Origin: Bacillota bacterium
GTDB taxonomy: Bacteria > Bacillota > Clostridia > Tissierellales > MES13
NCBI GenBank assembly: GCA_009711765.1
Contig: VEND01000054.1
Coordinates: 1 to 59,939 of the forward strand
Direction: 5' to 3'
Length of the DNA stretch: 59,939 nt
The notes below the pieces were generated by a model. That model searched no databases, was not told where the DNA came from, and was given only the letters and a program-made list of their open reading frames with translations. Shown here piece by piece: positions 8,338-16,892 of this stretch. Every line of letters begins with the position of its first letter. Position 1 is the stretch's first letter. The translations under genes were made by a program, and so were the position numbers.

Positions 8338-9293
8338 TTACCTTTATAAGAAAGTTCCTTCTTTGTCCTTTAGTTACATTTTTTATATTAACTTTTATGA
8401 TATTTATTATTGCCCATACAATGCCAGGTGATCCTTTATACTCAATATATGGTGACTCTGCTAAAAATATTTCAAAACTTCAAAGGGAAAATATTATTAA
8501 AAATATGGGTCTTAATAAACCTTTATTAGTTCAATATAAAGGCTGGATTAATAATGTATTTAAAGGGAAGTTAGGTAAATCCTTTAAATATGGTGTTAAT
8601 GTAATAAATATAATAAAAAAAGCCCTTAATAATACTTTATTTTTGACAATTATAATACTTATTTTTATTATTATACTTTCTTTACTACTTGGTATTATAT
8701 GTGCTTTAAACGAAGGTAATTTATTAGATTATATTATTACTAAAGTTGGTACCTTCTTATACTGTATTCCAGCATTTTGGTTAGCTTTAGTTTTTATCCT
8801 TATATTTAGTGTTAAATTAAATATATTTCCTTCATCAGGGGTTTATGATATAGGTAAAGAGGGAAACTTTTTAAATAAATTAAAGCATACAATACTACCA
8901 TCCTCTGTAATTATTATTGGTCATATAGGCTATTATTCTAATTTCATTAGAAATAAAGTATTAGAGGAAATAAAAAATAATTATGTTATTTTAGCAAAAT
9001 CAAAGGGTATATCTAGAAAAGAAATCCTAATAAAACATATTCTAAAAAATATTATGCCTAGCTTTATTATTTTAATATCAACATCGTTAAACCATATTAT
9101 AGGTGGATCCCTTGTAATTGAATATATTTTTTCATATCCAGGCATTGGTAAATATATTTTTGAATCCGCAAAATTTCATGACTATCCTTTATTAATGGGC
9201 TGTATTGTTATAATTGGATTTCTAGTTATTTTAGTTAATATAAGCGCTGAATTAGTCTCAGTTTATTTAGACCCTAGAATCATTGAGGAGTGA
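8334..9293 (+). CDS. ABC transporter permease (OppB/NikB type)
   Basis: 319-aa inner-membrane permease. Six hydrophobic segments are visible, with the periplasmic loop after helix 1 (GDPLYSIYGDSAKNI) and the cytoplasmic EAA-like loop NNYVILAKSKGISRKEIL that contacts an ATPase. Its start overlaps the binding-protein stop by 4 nt. The intact EAA loop implies that a working ATPase partner exists elsewhere, because none is encoded here. Confidence 0.9.
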   Translation: MITFIRKFLLCPLVTFFILTFMIFIIAHTMPGDPLYSIYGDSAKNISKLQRENIIKNMGLNKPLLVQYKGWINNVFKGKLGKSFKYGVNVINIIKKALNNTLFLTIIILIFIIILSLLLGIICALNEGNLLDYIITKVGTFLYCIPAFWLALVFILIFSVKLNIFPSSGVYDIGKEGNFLNKLKHTILPSSVIIIGHIGYYSNFIRNKVLEEIKNNYVILAKSKGISRKEILIKHILKNIMPSFIILISTSLNHIIGGSLVIEYIFSYPGIGKYIFESAKFHDYPLLMGCIVIIGFLVILVNISAELVSVYLDPRIIEE

Positions 9294-9297
9294 TCAT

Positions 9298-10191
9298 ATG
9301 AGTTCTAAAGCTCTATTTTCTCCATTAGATAAAACAAACAAATCTAAAAAACAACCTAATATAAAAATAAGAAAATTAAATAAAAATTTTCCTTATGTAT
9401 CTATTTTATTTTTAATGACAATTGCTTTTTTTTCATTTATCTTTACTTTTTTCATAAAAGAAGCACCAAACTATATAAATTTAAATAGAACTTATATTTC
9501 TCCAAATACAAATTTTTTATTTGGAACAGATTCTTTAGGTAGAGATATTTTTTTAAATATTCTATACGGTGGAAAAATTTCTATTTCAATTGGTATTTTA
9601 TCGATGTTTACCTCTAGTATTATTGGTATATTATATGGCTCTATTAGTGGTTATTTTGGTGGGACTTTAGATAAAATAATGATGAGATTAATAGACATCT
9701 TTTTAATAATACCACCTATTGTCTCTATTGCTTTTTTACAGTCTTTCTTCGAAAAAAGAGGCATAATACAAATAGTATTAGTAATATCTATTATTAGTTG
9801 GATGAAAATAGCTAAAGTAGTTAGAAGTGAAGTTTTAAAAATTAAACAATATGATTTTATATTAGCCTCTAAATTACTAGGTGCAAATTTTTTTCATGTA
9901 ATGTTTAGACACTTAATACCTAATGTTCTACCAACGATAATATATATGTGTTGTTTAACCGTTGCAAAAGGAATTTTAACAGAATCAACTTTAAGTTTTT
10001 TAGGACTTGGTCTTCCTCAAAATATTCCCTCCTGGGGAAATATGCTTATAAATGCTCAAAGAGATATTTTATTAAATAAGTGGTGGACTAGTATATTCCC
10101 AGGTTTATTTATTATAATAACAGTCTTTTCAATAACTAACATTGGAGAATACTTAAGAAAAAAACTCTCTAGAAAACAAAGTTTCTTATAA
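9298..10191 (+). CDS. ABC transporter permease (OppC/NikC type)
   Basis: Second permease of the importer, 297 aa from ATG 9298. I chose this start because the SD TGAGGAG (9284-9290) lies 7 nt before it, whereas an upstream TTG at 9283 lies beside that SD. N-terminal hydrophobic anchor, then LFGTDSLGRDIFLNILYGG, a hallmark of OppC/DppC, and the EAA loop YDFILASKLLGANFFHVMFR. The family usually continues with two ATP-binding genes (oppD and oppF). Here the operon ends in a terminator. Confidence 0.9.
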   Translation: MSSKALFSPLDKTNKSKKQPNIKIRKLNKNFPYVSILFLMTIAFFSFIFTFFIKEAPNYINLNRTYISPNTNFLFGTDSLGRDIFLNILYGGKISISIGILSMFTSSIIGILYGSISGYFGGTLDKIMMRLIDIFLIIPPIVSIAFLQSFFEKRGIIQIVLVISIISWMKIAKVVRSEVLKIKQYDFILASKLLGANFFHVMFRHLIPNVLPTIIYMCCLTVAKGILTESTLSFLGLGLPQNIPSWGNMLINAQRDILLNKWWTSIFPGLFIIITVFSITNIGEYLRKKLSRKQSFL

Positions 10192-10199
10192 ATATAAAA

Positions 10200-10226
10200 A
10201 ACCAAGAACCTTTTAAGTTCTTGGTT
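10200..10226. terminator. Bidirectional terminator
   Basis: AACCAAGAAC (10200-10209) pairs with GTTCTTGGTT (10217-10226) around a 7-nt loop. It lies between the convergent transport operon and gdhA. Confidence 0.92.
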
Positions 10227-10235
10227 TTTCTATGT

Positions 10236-11585
10236 TTAGTATTTTCCTTGAGCATGCATAGCTTCTGCTACTTTAACAAATCCTGCTATATTTGCTCCTT
10301 TAACTAAATTATATCCAAGTCCATATTCTTTAGCCGCTTCCATTGCATTGTTGTGAATATTTACCATTATTTCTTTAAGTTTTGCATCTACTTCTTCTTC
10401 TGTCCATGACATTCTCATACTATTTTGACTCATTTCTAATGCTGATGTTGCAACTCCACCTGCATTTGCTGCCTTAGCAGGTCCTATGATTACTCCCTTT
10501 TCCATTAAGTAATCCATTGCATCATTTGTACATGGCATATTAGATGCTTCTGTTATGAATTTAACTCCATTTTCTACTATCTTCTTAGCATCTTCTAAGT
10601 GAATTTCGTTTTGAGTTGCACATGGCATTACTATATCTACGTCTACTCCCCATGGCTTTTCTCCTTCGAAGTATTCAACACCAAATTTATCTGCATAATC
10701 TTTAACCATGTCTCTTCCTGAAGCTCTCATTTCTAACATATAATCTATTTTTTCTCCAGTTATTCCATCTGGGTCATAGATGTATCCATCAGGTCCTGAA
10801 AGTGTTACTACCTTTCCGCCTAATTCACTTATCTTTTGAGCAGCTCCCCAAGCAACATTACCAAATCCTGATACTGCTACTGTTTTACCTTCAAAAGTTT
10901 CTCCTTCATGCTTTAACATTTCATTACAGAAGTAAGTTGCTCCGAATCCTGTTGCTTCTGGTCTTATTAAACTTCCACCATAAGCTAGGCCTTTTCCTGT
11001 AAGCACTCCATTTTCAAATGCTCCTCTTATTCTTCTGTATTGTCCGTAAAGGTATCCGATTTCTCTTCCACCTACTCCTATATCTCCTGCTGGTACATCT
11101 ACATCTGGTCCTATATGTCTATATAATTCTGTCATAAAGCTTTCACAGAATCTCATTATTTCTCCATCTGATTTTCCTCTAGGATCAAAGTCTGATCCAC
11201 CTTTTCCTCCTCCTATTGGAAGACCTGTTAATGAGTTTTTAAATATTTGTTCAAATCCTAAGAACTTAATAATTCCTAAATAAACTGATGGATGGAATCT
11301 AAGCCCACCTTTGTAAGGTCCTATTGCTCCATTGAATTGAACTCTGAATCCACGGTTAACTTGTGTATTACCTTCGTCATCAACCCATGGTACTCTAAAC
11401 ATAATCTGTCTTTCTGGCTCACAAATTCTTTCTAATAGATTAGCATCTACAAACTGAGGATTTTTCTTAAGTACAGGCTCTAAGGAACCTAATACCTCCT
11501 CTACTGCTTGTAAAAATTCTGGTTCATTAGCGTTTCTTTCTTTAACTTGATTAAATACATCTTGAATATAACCCATTTTGTTCAT
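10236..11585 (-). CDS. gdhA: Hexameric glutamate dehydrogenase
   Basis: 449-aa class I enzyme interconverting glutamate and 2-oxoglutarate plus ammonia. Substrate motifs GPYKGGLRFHPS and LPIGGGKGGSDFDP (catalytic Lys near 128), the catalytic-aspartate region VPAGDIGVGGREIGY, and the Rossmann signature VSGFGNVAWGAA (about 240-250) are intact. Length matches the clostridial NAD-linked enzymes; coenzyme choice cannot be settled by eye. It is the last gene of the aspartate aminotransferase/oxaloacetate decarboxylase operon, 15 nt after oadB, which supports a catabolic role: it would regenerate 2-oxoglutarate for the aminotransferase and release ammonia and reduced coenzyme. SD AAGGGAGATG is close to ATG. 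Confidence 0.95.
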   Translation of the reverse strand: MNKMGYIQDVFNQVKERNANEPEFLQAVEEVLGSLEPVLKKNPQFVDANLLERICEPERQIMFRVPWVDDEGNTQVNRGFRVQFNGAIGPYKGGLRFHPSVYLGIIKFLGFEQIFKNSLTGLPIGGGKGGSDFDPRGKSDGEIMRFCESFMTELYRHIGPDVDVPAGDIGVGGREIGYLYGQYRRIRGAFENGVLTGKGLAYGGSLIRPEATGFGATYFCNEMLKHEGETFEGKTVAVSGFGNVAWGAAQKISELGGKVVTLSGPDGYIYDPDGITGEKIDYMLEMRASGRDMVKDYADKFGVEYFEGEKPWGVDVDIVMPCATQNEIHLEDAKKIVENGVKFITEASNMPCTNDAMDYLMEKGVIIGPAKAANAGGVATSALEMSQNSMRMSWTEEEVDAKLKEIMVNIHNNAMEAAKEYGLGYNLVKGANIAGFVKVAEAMHAQGKY

Positions 11586-11600
11586 CTCCCTTTATATTAT

Positions 11601-12710
11601 TTAAAACATATTTAATAAAATACCAGCTGCTACTGCAGATCCTATAACACCAGCAACATTTGGTCCCATAGCATGCATAAGTAAAAAGTTAGATGGATTT
11701 TCTTCACGTCCAACCTTCTGAACAACCCTAGCTGCCATCGGTACAGCTGATACTCCTGCTGCTCCTATCATTGGATTAATCTTACCCTTACTTAGTTTAT
11801 ACATAATTTTACCGAATAATACACCAGAAATTGTTCCTACTGAAAATGCTATAAGTCCTAAAGCTACAATTTTTAGAGTACTTGCCTGTAAAAATACATC
11901 TGCACTTGCTTTAGCTCCGACTGTTATTCCTAGGATGATTGTAACTATGTACATAAATGAGTTTTGTGCAGTTTCTGCTAATTTAGGTACCACACCTGAT
12001 TCCCTTATAAGATTTCCAAACATCAACATTCCTATTAAAGGTGCAGATGATGGTAATAATTTTATAGTAAAGATAGCAACTAGTACTGGAAAAACTACCT
12101 TTTCTTTTTTACTAACTGGTCTTAGTTGTTTCATTTTTACTTGTCTTTCTTCTTTAGTTGTTAATAAACGTATTATAGGTGGTTGAATTATTGGTACCAA
12201 CGCCATATAAGAGTATGCTGCTAATGCAATTGGTCCTAATAAATCAGGTGCTAATTGGCCTGTTAAAAATATTGCTGTTGGTCCATCAGCTCCTCCTATT
12301 ATACCTATAGATGCTGCTTCATTTAATGGAAATCCTAATAATACTGCTCCTATTAAAGCAAAGAATATACCAAATTGTGCAGCAGCTCCTAATAAAACGC
12401 TTTTTGGATTTGCTATTAAAGGTCCAAAATCAGTACTTGCTCCAACGCATAAAAATATTAATGGTGGATAAATTCCTCTTTTAGTACCTTCATATAAGTA
12501 ATGCAGTAATCCATCTTCAGCCATTAAACCTGTTCCTGGTAAGTTAACAAGTAACATACCAAAGGCTATTGGTATTAATAGATACGGTTCATATCCTTTA
12601 TTAATTGCTAAATATAAAAATACACAAGCAATAATAATCATTATAATTTCATTTACACTGGTTTGTAATATCCCTGTGCTTGTCCAAAAGTTATGCAACA
12701 TTTGTCCCAT
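11601..12710 (-). CDS. oadB: Sodium-pumping decarboxylase beta subunit (OadB/GcdB)
   Basis: 369-aa polytopic membrane subunit that decarboxylates carboxybiotin and moves Na+ outward. About nine to eleven hydrophobic segments are visible. The conserved [10 protein letters not shown] segment contains the functional Asp (Asp203 in the Klebsiella protein). The C-terminus [19 protein letters not shown] followed by [17 protein letters not shown] is typical. In sequence it also resembles glutaconyl-CoA and methylmalonyl-CoA decarboxylase beta subunits. The presence of a 5S-type carboxyltransferase in the same operon points to oxaloacetate as the substrate. Confidence 0.93.
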   Translation of the reverse strand: MGQMLHNFWTSTGILQTSVNEIIMIIIACVFLYLAINKGYEPYLLIPIAFGMLLVNLPGTGLMAEDGLLHYLYEGTKRGIYPPLIFLCVGASTDFGPLIANPKSVLLGAAAQFGIFFALIGAVLLGFPLNEAASIGIIGGADGPTAIFLTGQLAPDLLGPIALAAYSYMALVPIIQPPIIRLLTTKEERQVKMKQLRPVSKKEKVVFPVLVAIFTIKLLPSSAPLIGMLMFGNLIRESGVVPKLAETAQNSFMYIVTIILGITVGAKASADVFLQASTLKIVALGLIAFSVGTISGVLFGKIMYKLSKGKINPMIGAAGVSAVPMAARVVQKVGREENPSNFLLMHAMGPNVAGVIGSAVAAGILLNMF

Positions 12711-12742
12711 TTAAAATTCCATCCCTTCTATTTATTTAAGGT

Positions 12743-13135
12743 TTAGTCTAAAGTAACTAATACTTCTTCTACTTCAACCTGTGCTCCCTTTGATGTATTT
12801 ATCGATGAAACTACACCGTCTTTTGGTGCAACAATTTCATTTTCCATTTTCATAGCCTCTAACACAACTAAAACCTGGCCTTCTTTAACATTTTCTCCTT
12901 CACTTACTTTAATATCAAATATTGACCCCGGCATAGGAGCAACAACCTCTTCTCCATCACTTGAAGCAGCCTCTTTAACTGGCTCTTTCTTTTCTACTGG
13001 TTTTTTTGGAGCCTCCTTTTTAACTTCCTTTGTTGCAGTTGCTGTAGCAGTTGTTGCAGCTGATTCTTCTGAACCTAACTTTTCTACCTCTATTTCATAT
13101 ACCTCTCCATCTAAACGAATTCTATATTTATCCAT
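12743..13135 (-). CDS. Biotin carboxyl carrier subunit
   Basis: 130-aa biotin carrier that shuttles CO2 from the carboxyltransferase to the membrane pump. An N-terminal pairing segment DKYRIRLDGEVYEIEVEKL is followed by a flexible Ala/Thr/Lys/Pro linker (about 22-58) and a lipoyl-like biotin domain with EAMKMENE, biotinylated at K96. In many bacteria this domain is fused to the C-terminus of OadA; here it is a separate gene, as in glutaconyl-CoA decarboxylase. It lies between the gamma and beta subunit genes. A biotin ligase must act in trans; none is in the window. Confidence 0.93.
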   Translation of the reverse strand: MDKYRIRLDGEVYEIEVEKLGSEESAATTATATATKEVKKEAPKKPVEKKEPVKEAASSDGEEVVAPMPGSIFDIKVSEGENVKEGQVLVVLEAMKMENEIVAPKDGVVSSINTSKGAQVEVEEVLVTLD

Positions 13136-13156
13136 TTTAATTTCCTCCTGACTTTT

Positions 13157-13474
13157 TTAACTTACCTTTTTTATACTTTTTATTTTAATATTAGATGACC
13201 TTTTCTTTTCACTTGATGCTATAGCTGCTGTAAATGCAGCAACTAATGCTTTATTATCACTTAAATCTACATCACTTTTAACTTTACTTTTTTTATTTTT
13301 TATATTTTTACTTTTGTTAACTGTTTTAGATACTTTTTTTTCATTTTTATCTTCTTTAAATACAACTTTAAAAAGCTGTAATATAAAAGATATTGAAAGT
13401 AAAGTAAGAAATACAACACTCATACTTATAACAGTAACATTAAAAACTTTAATTAAATCAGAACCACCTGTCAT
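13157..13474 (-). CDS. oadG: Oxaloacetate decarboxylase gamma-like subunit
   Basis: 105-aa protein with one N-terminal membrane helix (about residues 13-35, VISMSVVFLTLLSISFI) and a Lys-rich cytoplasmic tail, matching the OadG plan of a single anchor that joins the alpha and beta subunits. The tail ends with an ALVAAFTAAIASS stretch seen in decarboxylase gamma/delta subunits. Short and poorly conserved, so the assignment rests mainly on position between the carboxyltransferase and biotin carrier genes. Confidence 0.8.
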   Translation of the reverse strand: MTGGSDLIKVFNVTVISMSVVFLTLLSISFILQLFKVVFKEDKNEKKVSKTVNKSKNIKNKKSKVKSDVDLSDNKALVAAFTAAIASSEKKRSSNIKIKSIKKVS

Positions 13475-13489
13475 TTATTTACACCACCT

Positions 13490-14869
13490 TTAATCTATTG
13501 ATAATTCTATATGGTAAACATCAGGTTCCCTATCTATTAAAAACTTTTCAGCAACCTGTGGGAATAATGCATAGGATAATACATCTTCCTCAGACTGATA
13601 TAGACCTTCTATCTCTTCTTTATATTTATCAAAGGCATCTTCAAGTAAATCAGCAGGTCTTTGTGTAATTACCTTTTCATCACCTATGATCTTTTTCTTA
13701 ATATCTTCTTTAATTGGCCCTGGGGATTTTCCATAATAACCCTTTACATAATCTTTAATTTCCTTTGGAACCATTTTGTATCTTTCACCTGTTAATACAT
13801 TAAATACTGACTGAGTACCAACCATCTGACTTAAAGGTGTTACAAGGGGTGGAAATCCTAATTCTTCTCTAACCTTTGGTACTTCTGCTAATACTTCTTC
13901 ATATTTATCTTCTGCATTTTGTGCTTTAAGCTGTGATAAAAGATTTGAAAGCATTCCACCAGGAACTTGATAGCTTAAAGTTTTAGGTTCTGTCTCTAAA
14001 ACCTTAAGATTTAGTGTTCCATCGTCTGTATACTTTTTCTTAATTGGTTTAAAATATGCTGCTATATCCTCTAATAAATCAATATTTAGTTCTGGGTCTC
14101 TATCAGTATTTTTATAAGTCATTGCAAAGGGTTCTGTTGGAGGCTGTGATGTTCCTGTTGCAAAGGGACTTATGGCAGTATCTATAATATCTACCCCTGC
14201 TTCTATGGCTTTTACATAGGACATTTGAGCAATTCCACTTGTACAGTGATTATGAAGTTCTATAGGTAAATCTGTTGTCTTTTTAATCATTTTTATTAAC
14301 TCATATGCTTTATATGGAGTTAATATTCCTGACATATCCTTAATACATATAGAATCTGCCCCTAACTTTTCCATTTCCTTTATCTTATCTAAATAATAAC
14401 TTGTAGTATGTATTTTACTGGTAGTATAAGATATCGCGCACTGACAATGAGCCCCTGCTTCTTTTACAGTTTTAATTGACTTTTCTAAATTTCTTGTATC
14501 ATTCAATGCATCAAATATACGTACTATGTCGATACCATTTTCTATAGCTTTTTTAATAAACTTTTCTACTATATCATCTGGATAGTGCTTATATCCTAGT
14601 ATGTTTTGACCTCTTAAAAGCATTTGTAGTTTTGTATTTTTTACTTTAGCTCTTATTTTTCTTAATCTTTCCCATGGATCTTCATTTAGATATCTAAGGC
14701 AAGCATCAAATGTAGCTCCCCCCCAAACTTCCATAGCATGATATCCTACCTTATCCATCTTTTCTAAAATAGGTAACATTTCTTCTGTTTTTAACCTCGT
14801 TGCTATTAAAGATTGATGTCCATCTCTTAAAGCTGTTTCTGTTATTTTTAACTTTTTCATTAAGTTCAC
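13490..14869 (-). CDS. oadA: Oxaloacetate decarboxylase alpha subunit (carboxyltransferase)
   Basis: 459-aa TIM-barrel carboxyltransferase (5S/PycB type) that moves carboxylate from oxaloacetate to biotin, giving pyruvate. It begins ITETALRDGHQSLIATR; metal ligands are the DG pair of this motif and the HNH of ELHNHCTSGIAQM. The biotin-accepting lysine region SICIKDMSG is present. Unlike the fused enzyme of Klebsiella it stops after the carboxyltransferase part (no biotin domain), because the carrier is encoded separately at 12743. It could also act in a transcarboxylase or pyruvate carboxylase, but the beta and gamma pump subunits in the operon favour sodium-pumping decarboxylation. The first of two close ATGs is used here; MKKLKITE (14860) is an alternative. 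Confidence 0.92.
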   Translation of the reverse strand: MNLMKKLKITETALRDGHQSLIATRLKTEEMLPILEKMDKVGYHAMEVWGGATFDACLRYLNEDPWERLRKIRAKVKNTKLQMLLRGQNILGYKHYPDDIVEKFIKKAIENGIDIVRIFDALNDTRNLEKSIKTVKEAGAHCQCAISYTTSKIHTTSYYLDKIKEMEKLGADSICIKDMSGILTPYKAYELIKMIKKTTDLPIELHNHCTSGIAQMSYVKAIEAGVDIIDTAISPFATGTSQPPTEPFAMTYKNTDRDPELNIDLLEDIAAYFKPIKKKYTDDGTLNLKVLETEPKTLSYQVPGGMLSNLLSQLKAQNAEDKYEEVLAEVPKVREELGFPPLVTPLSQMVGTQSVFNVLTGERYKMVPKEIKDYVKGYYGKSPGPIKEDIKKKIIGDEKVITQRPADLLEDAFDKYKEEIEGLYQSEEDVLSYALFPQVAEKFLIDREPDVYHIELSID

Positions 14870-14899
14870 CCCATCTATTTATTAAAAATTCCCAAAATG

Positions 14900-14928
14900 A
14901 TTGGCTGATAGATAATCTACCAACCAAT
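14900..14928 (-). other. Intercistronic hairpin between aminotransferase and oadA
   Basis: On the minus strand ATTGGTTGGTAGA pairs along its whole length with TCTATCAGCCAAT (13 pairs, two G-U) over a 4-nt loop. The plus strand would carry A-C mismatches, so the RNA form on the minus strand is the conserved one. No good U-run follows. It may set the ratio of upstream to downstream message by partial termination or RNA stability. Confidence 0.6.
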
Positions 14929-14935
14929 TATATTT

Positions 14936-16117
14936 TTACTTATTAACTGCTTCTTCTAATCTTTTTAAACCTTCTTTTATATTATCTAAACTAGTTGCAT
15001 AGGATAATCTAACATAATTATCACTACCAAAACCTGCACCTGGTATTACAGCAACCTTAACAGTATCTAATAAATATTCAGCAAAGTCCATAGAACCTTT
15101 AATAACTTTTCCATCTATTTCTTTTCCTATAACCTCTGATATATTTATCATTACATAAAAAGCACCTTCAGGTTTTCTACATGATAAATTATTTATAGAA
15201 TTTATCTTTTCAACCATATAATTTCTTCTCTCAGTAAATGCTTTAACCATCTCATCAAGTGCATCTTGATTCCCATTAAGGGCTTCAATACTTGCATATT
15301 GTGCCACTGTATTAGGATTAGATGTAGCGTGACTTTGAACATTAGTCATAATCTTAGCTATTTCTTTATTACAAGCTGTATATCCTATTCTCCAACCTGT
15401 CATAGCATAACATTTACTCATTCCATTTATAACAATAGTTAAATTTTTAATTTTTTCTCCAAAGGATGCAACACTTATATGTTTCCCAGAATATATTAAT
15501 TTTTCATATATCTCATCTGAAACTATGTATATATTGTTTTCAACCGCTATTTCAGCAATTTCTTTTAATTCTTCCTCAGTATATACAGTTCCTGTAGGAT
15601 TACTTGGGCTGTTTAACAATATAGCTTTAGTATTTTCATTAATAGCTTCAACTAAAGCTTCTTTAGTGTACTTGAAACCCTTTTCTTCATCTGTTTCAAC
15701 AAAAACTGGCTTTCCATCTGCCATTTTTACTAATTCAGGATAACTAACCCAATATGGTATAGGAATTATAACTTCATCCCCTGGATTTAATATAGCTTGA
15801 AATGTATTAAATAATGAATGTTTAGCTCCATTTGATACAACTATATTTTCAGGTTTATAATCTAGGTCATTATCATTTTTTAACTTATTACATATTGCCT
15901 TTTTTAAATCTGGTAACCCTGAAGAAGATGTATAACCTATATCTCCACCTTCAATAGCTTCAATAGCTTTATCTCTAATGTTTTTAGGAGTATTAAAATC
16001 TGGTTCCCCTGCTCCAAAACTTACAACGTCCTCTCCGTCGGCTTTCATTTTTTTTGCTTTAGCTGTAATAGCTAAAGTTACTGATGGTGAAATTTTACTA
16101 TTCTTTTTAGATAACAT
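14936..16117 (-). CDS. aspC: Aspartate aminotransferase (class I, subgroup Ib)
   Basis: 393-aa PLP aminotransferase. PLP lysine K235 lies in NGMSKCYAMTGWRIGY. The stretch LNSPSNPTGTVYT and the arginine in YVRLSYA are conserved, and the N-terminal GEPDFNTP is characteristic of subgroup Ib AspAT (Thermus/Bacillus type). It transfers the amino group of aspartate to 2-oxoglutarate, giving oxaloacetate and glutamate. First gene of the operon that continues with the Na+ oxaloacetate decarboxylase and glutamate dehydrogenase, so its products are exactly the substrates of its neighbours. Related enzymes may also use prephenate or kynurenine. SD AAGGAGG is about 10 nt from ATG. Confidence 0.9.
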   Translation of the reverse strand: MLSKKNSKISPSVTLAITAKAKKMKADGEDVVSFGAGEPDFNTPKNIRDKAIEAIEGGDIGYTSSSGLPDLKKAICNKLKNDNDLDYKPENIVVSNGAKHSLFNTFQAILNPGDEVIIPIPYWVSYPELVKMADGKPVFVETDEEKGFKYTKEALVEAINENTKAILLNSPSNPTGTVYTEEELKEIAEIAVENNIYIVSDEIYEKLIYSGKHISVASFGEKIKNLTIVINGMSKCYAMTGWRIGYTACNKEIAKIMTNVQSHATSNPNTVAQYASIEALNGNQDALDEMVKAFTERRNYMVEKINSINNLSCRKPEGAFYVMINISEVIGKEIDGKVIKGSMDFAEYLLDTVKVAVIPGAGFGSDNYVRLSYATSLDNIKEGLKRLEEAVNK

Positions 16118-16367
16118 AAAAGAAAATCCTCCTTAAAAGTATTTAAATTTAATTATTTCCTATCAATAATATGTTGCAAATTAAAATGATTATGCTATAA
16201 TTTCCTTAAAATATATTATTTAATTTTATTAACCTATTTCCTTTTACGAGTTTATTGTACCACATGATTTTTTTGATGTATATGGATTTTATAATGTATT
16301 TTAAACTTTTTTCTTAAATAAAAAAAGTATATTTTAGATTTGCTTAAATTTTTTAGGAGGTGCTTTT
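16118..16367. promoter_or_regulatory. Divergent control region between aspC operon and lrp-type gene
   Basis: AT-rich 250-bp spacer that must hold both promoters. On the minus strand TTGCAA, 17 nt and ATAATT is a possible but imperfect promoter for the operon. I could not choose one confidently for the regulator. Runs of A and T at 16200-16350 would suit Lrp-family binding. Confidence 0.4.
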
Positions 16368-16853
16368 ATGGATCCCACAGATTGGGATATAATTAAAATT
16401 CTTCAAGATGATGGTAGGATATCAATGAAAGAATTGGGAAAAATGGTAGCATTAAGTCCCCCTGCTGTTGCTGAAAGGGTAAAAAGGCTTGAAGAAAGCG
16501 GTGTTATATCTGGTTATAAAGCTACTATAAATCCTGATAAGCTTAATAGAACAATTAATGCTTTTATTAATGTTGCTATGAAAGTAGAAAAACATGAAAA
16601 ATTCAAAGAATTTGTAAATAGCAATAAATATGTAACTGAATGTCATCATGTTACAGGTCCATATTGTATGATAATTAAAGCTAGTTTTGATAAAATGTCA
16701 GCCTTAGAAGAATTAATAGGTAAAGTTCAAATTTTTGGAGATACAGAAACCTTCATTATTTTATCTAGTCCTGTTGAAAGCAAAATATTAGAACCTACAG
16801 ACAGTAAGAAAAATAAAGATATAAAAGATTTTAGGACTCATTTATTACCATAA
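16368..16853 (+). CDS. Lrp/AsnC family transcriptional regulator
   Basis: 161-aa feast/famine regulator. N-terminal winged helix-turn-helix (LDDGRISMKELGKMVALS-like arrangement, PPAVAERVKRLEESGVISGY as recognition part, about residues 15-50), then a RAM/ligand domain (about 65-150) with HHVTGPYCMIIKA, the usual effector-binding GD/TG region. Transcribed divergently from the aspartate fermentation operon, so it is the natural candidate regulator, probably responding to an amino acid such as aspartate or leucine (inference). SD TAGGAGG precedes ATG. It is followed by its own terminator. Confidence 0.9.
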   Translation: MDPTDWDIIKILQDDGRISMKELGKMVALSPPAVAERVKRLEESGVISGYKATINPDKLNRTINAFINVAMKVEKHEKFKEFVNSNKYVTECHHVTGPYCMIIKASFDKMSALEELIGKVQIFGDTETFIILSSPVESKILEPTDSKKNKDIKDFRTHLLP

Positions 16854-16857
16854 TAAA

Positions 16858-16887
16858 AAACTCCCTTTTTAAAATTTAAGGGAGTTT
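16858..16887. terminator. Bidirectional terminator
   Basis: AAACTCCCTT (16858-16867) pairs with AAGGGAGTTT (16878-16887) between the convergent lrp-type and epimerase genes. Confidence 0.88.
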
Positions 16888-16892
16888 AATCT

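Noticed and set aside
10802-11002. Plus-strand frame opposite gdhA
   Set aside because: Antisense shadow of a strongly conserved gene; Leu-rich composition results from the complementary codons.
12743-13135. Ala/Thr repeat in the biotin carrier as a microsatellite
   Set aside because: Compositional linker common in biotin and lipoyl carriers; codons vary, so not a DNA repeat.
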